Under the pieces are notes generated by a model, which saw only the letters and a list, made by a program, of their open reading frames with translations, did not search any database and was not told the DNA's origin. A DNA stretch of 5,898 nt from JBEINZ01 sp040377825 (GTDB lineage Bacteria; Pseudomonadota; Alphaproteobacteria; Rhizobiales; Ancalomicrobiaceae): contig JBEINZ010000197.1 in assembly GCA_040377825.1 (NCBI GenBank), positions 1 to 5,898 on the forward strand. Reading direction: 5' to 3'. Below are positions 5,799 through 5,898 of this stretch, piece by piece. The position numbers and the translations under genes are program-made. Numbering within the stretch: position 1 is the first letter of the stretch; each line of letters begins with the position of its first letter.

Positions 5799-5869
5799 TC
5801 CAGAATCTGGAGCAATTCCTTATCGATCGGATGGACCCATCCGATCGGGAAATGCGCTAGAGGCATTTC
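5799..5869. repeat. Cluster of palindromes continuing the downstream repeat element
   Basis: Three further dyads follow copy 2. TCCAGA-A-TCTGGA lies at 5799-5811. CGATCGGATGG-AC-CCATCCGATCG at 5824-5847 has perfect 11-base arms. GAAATGC-GCTAGAG-GCATTTC lies at 5849-5869. The flanks of the middle dyad (CTGGAGCAATTCC and GGAAATGCGCTAG) also pair imperfectly, so it may extend to a longer stem. This order of modules resembles mosaic intergenic repeats of Hyphomicrobiales; the assignment comes from memory of such sequences and was not checked. The last 29 bases of the window (5870-5898) show nothing further. Confidence 0.6.
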
Positions 5870-5898
5870 TGTGCACGGCCCATTCCCGGAGCAGGCGA

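Overview
The window looks like chromosomal DNA of an alphaproteobacterium, most likely of the order Hyphomicrobiales (Rhizobiales). The coding regions are moderately GC-rich, the MsrP, TrxB, LysR and 2-oxoglutarate oxygenase sequences are of the alphaproteobacterial type, and the gaps carry short palindromic repeats of the kind scattered through genomes of this order. The species cannot be fixed from the sequence alone.

Layout. The first 100 bases probably hold the last 32 codons of an unidentified plus-strand gene. Next is msrP (229-1185, +), the periplasmic molybdopterin methionine sulfoxide reductase subunit. No gene for its usual membrane partner MsrQ follows it. About 770 bases without a convincing protein gene come next. 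Their first part holds three successive hairpins that end in a good minus-strand intrinsic terminator, which suggests a small RNA of about 135 nt. The rest is AT-rich and otherwise featureless. On the minus strand lie trxB (3065-4024, thioredoxin reductase) and, downstream of it, a LysR-type regulator (1956-2846), separated by 218 bases that contain a palindromic repeat. A 390-base divergent promoter region (4025-4414) separates trxB from two plus-strand genes 16 bases apart. Both encode small 2-oxoglutarate/Fe(II)-dependent oxygenases (4415-5101 and 5118-5747). A second copy of the repeat starts one base after the last stop codon and leads into a run of further palindromes up to about 5870.

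How the genes fit together. msrP and trxB both belong to thiol and sulfur redox maintenance, MsrP in the periplasm and TrxB in the cytosol. Nothing in the sequence shows that they are co-regulated. The LysR gene may be read from trxB or from its own promoter. The two oxygenases share a C-terminal signature and look like diverged tandem paralogues acting in one pathway whose substrate is unknown. No clear mobile element, CRISPR array, tRNA or rRNA was seen. The points most worth following up are the minus-strand RNA candidate, the oxygenase pair, the solitary msrP and the repeat family.
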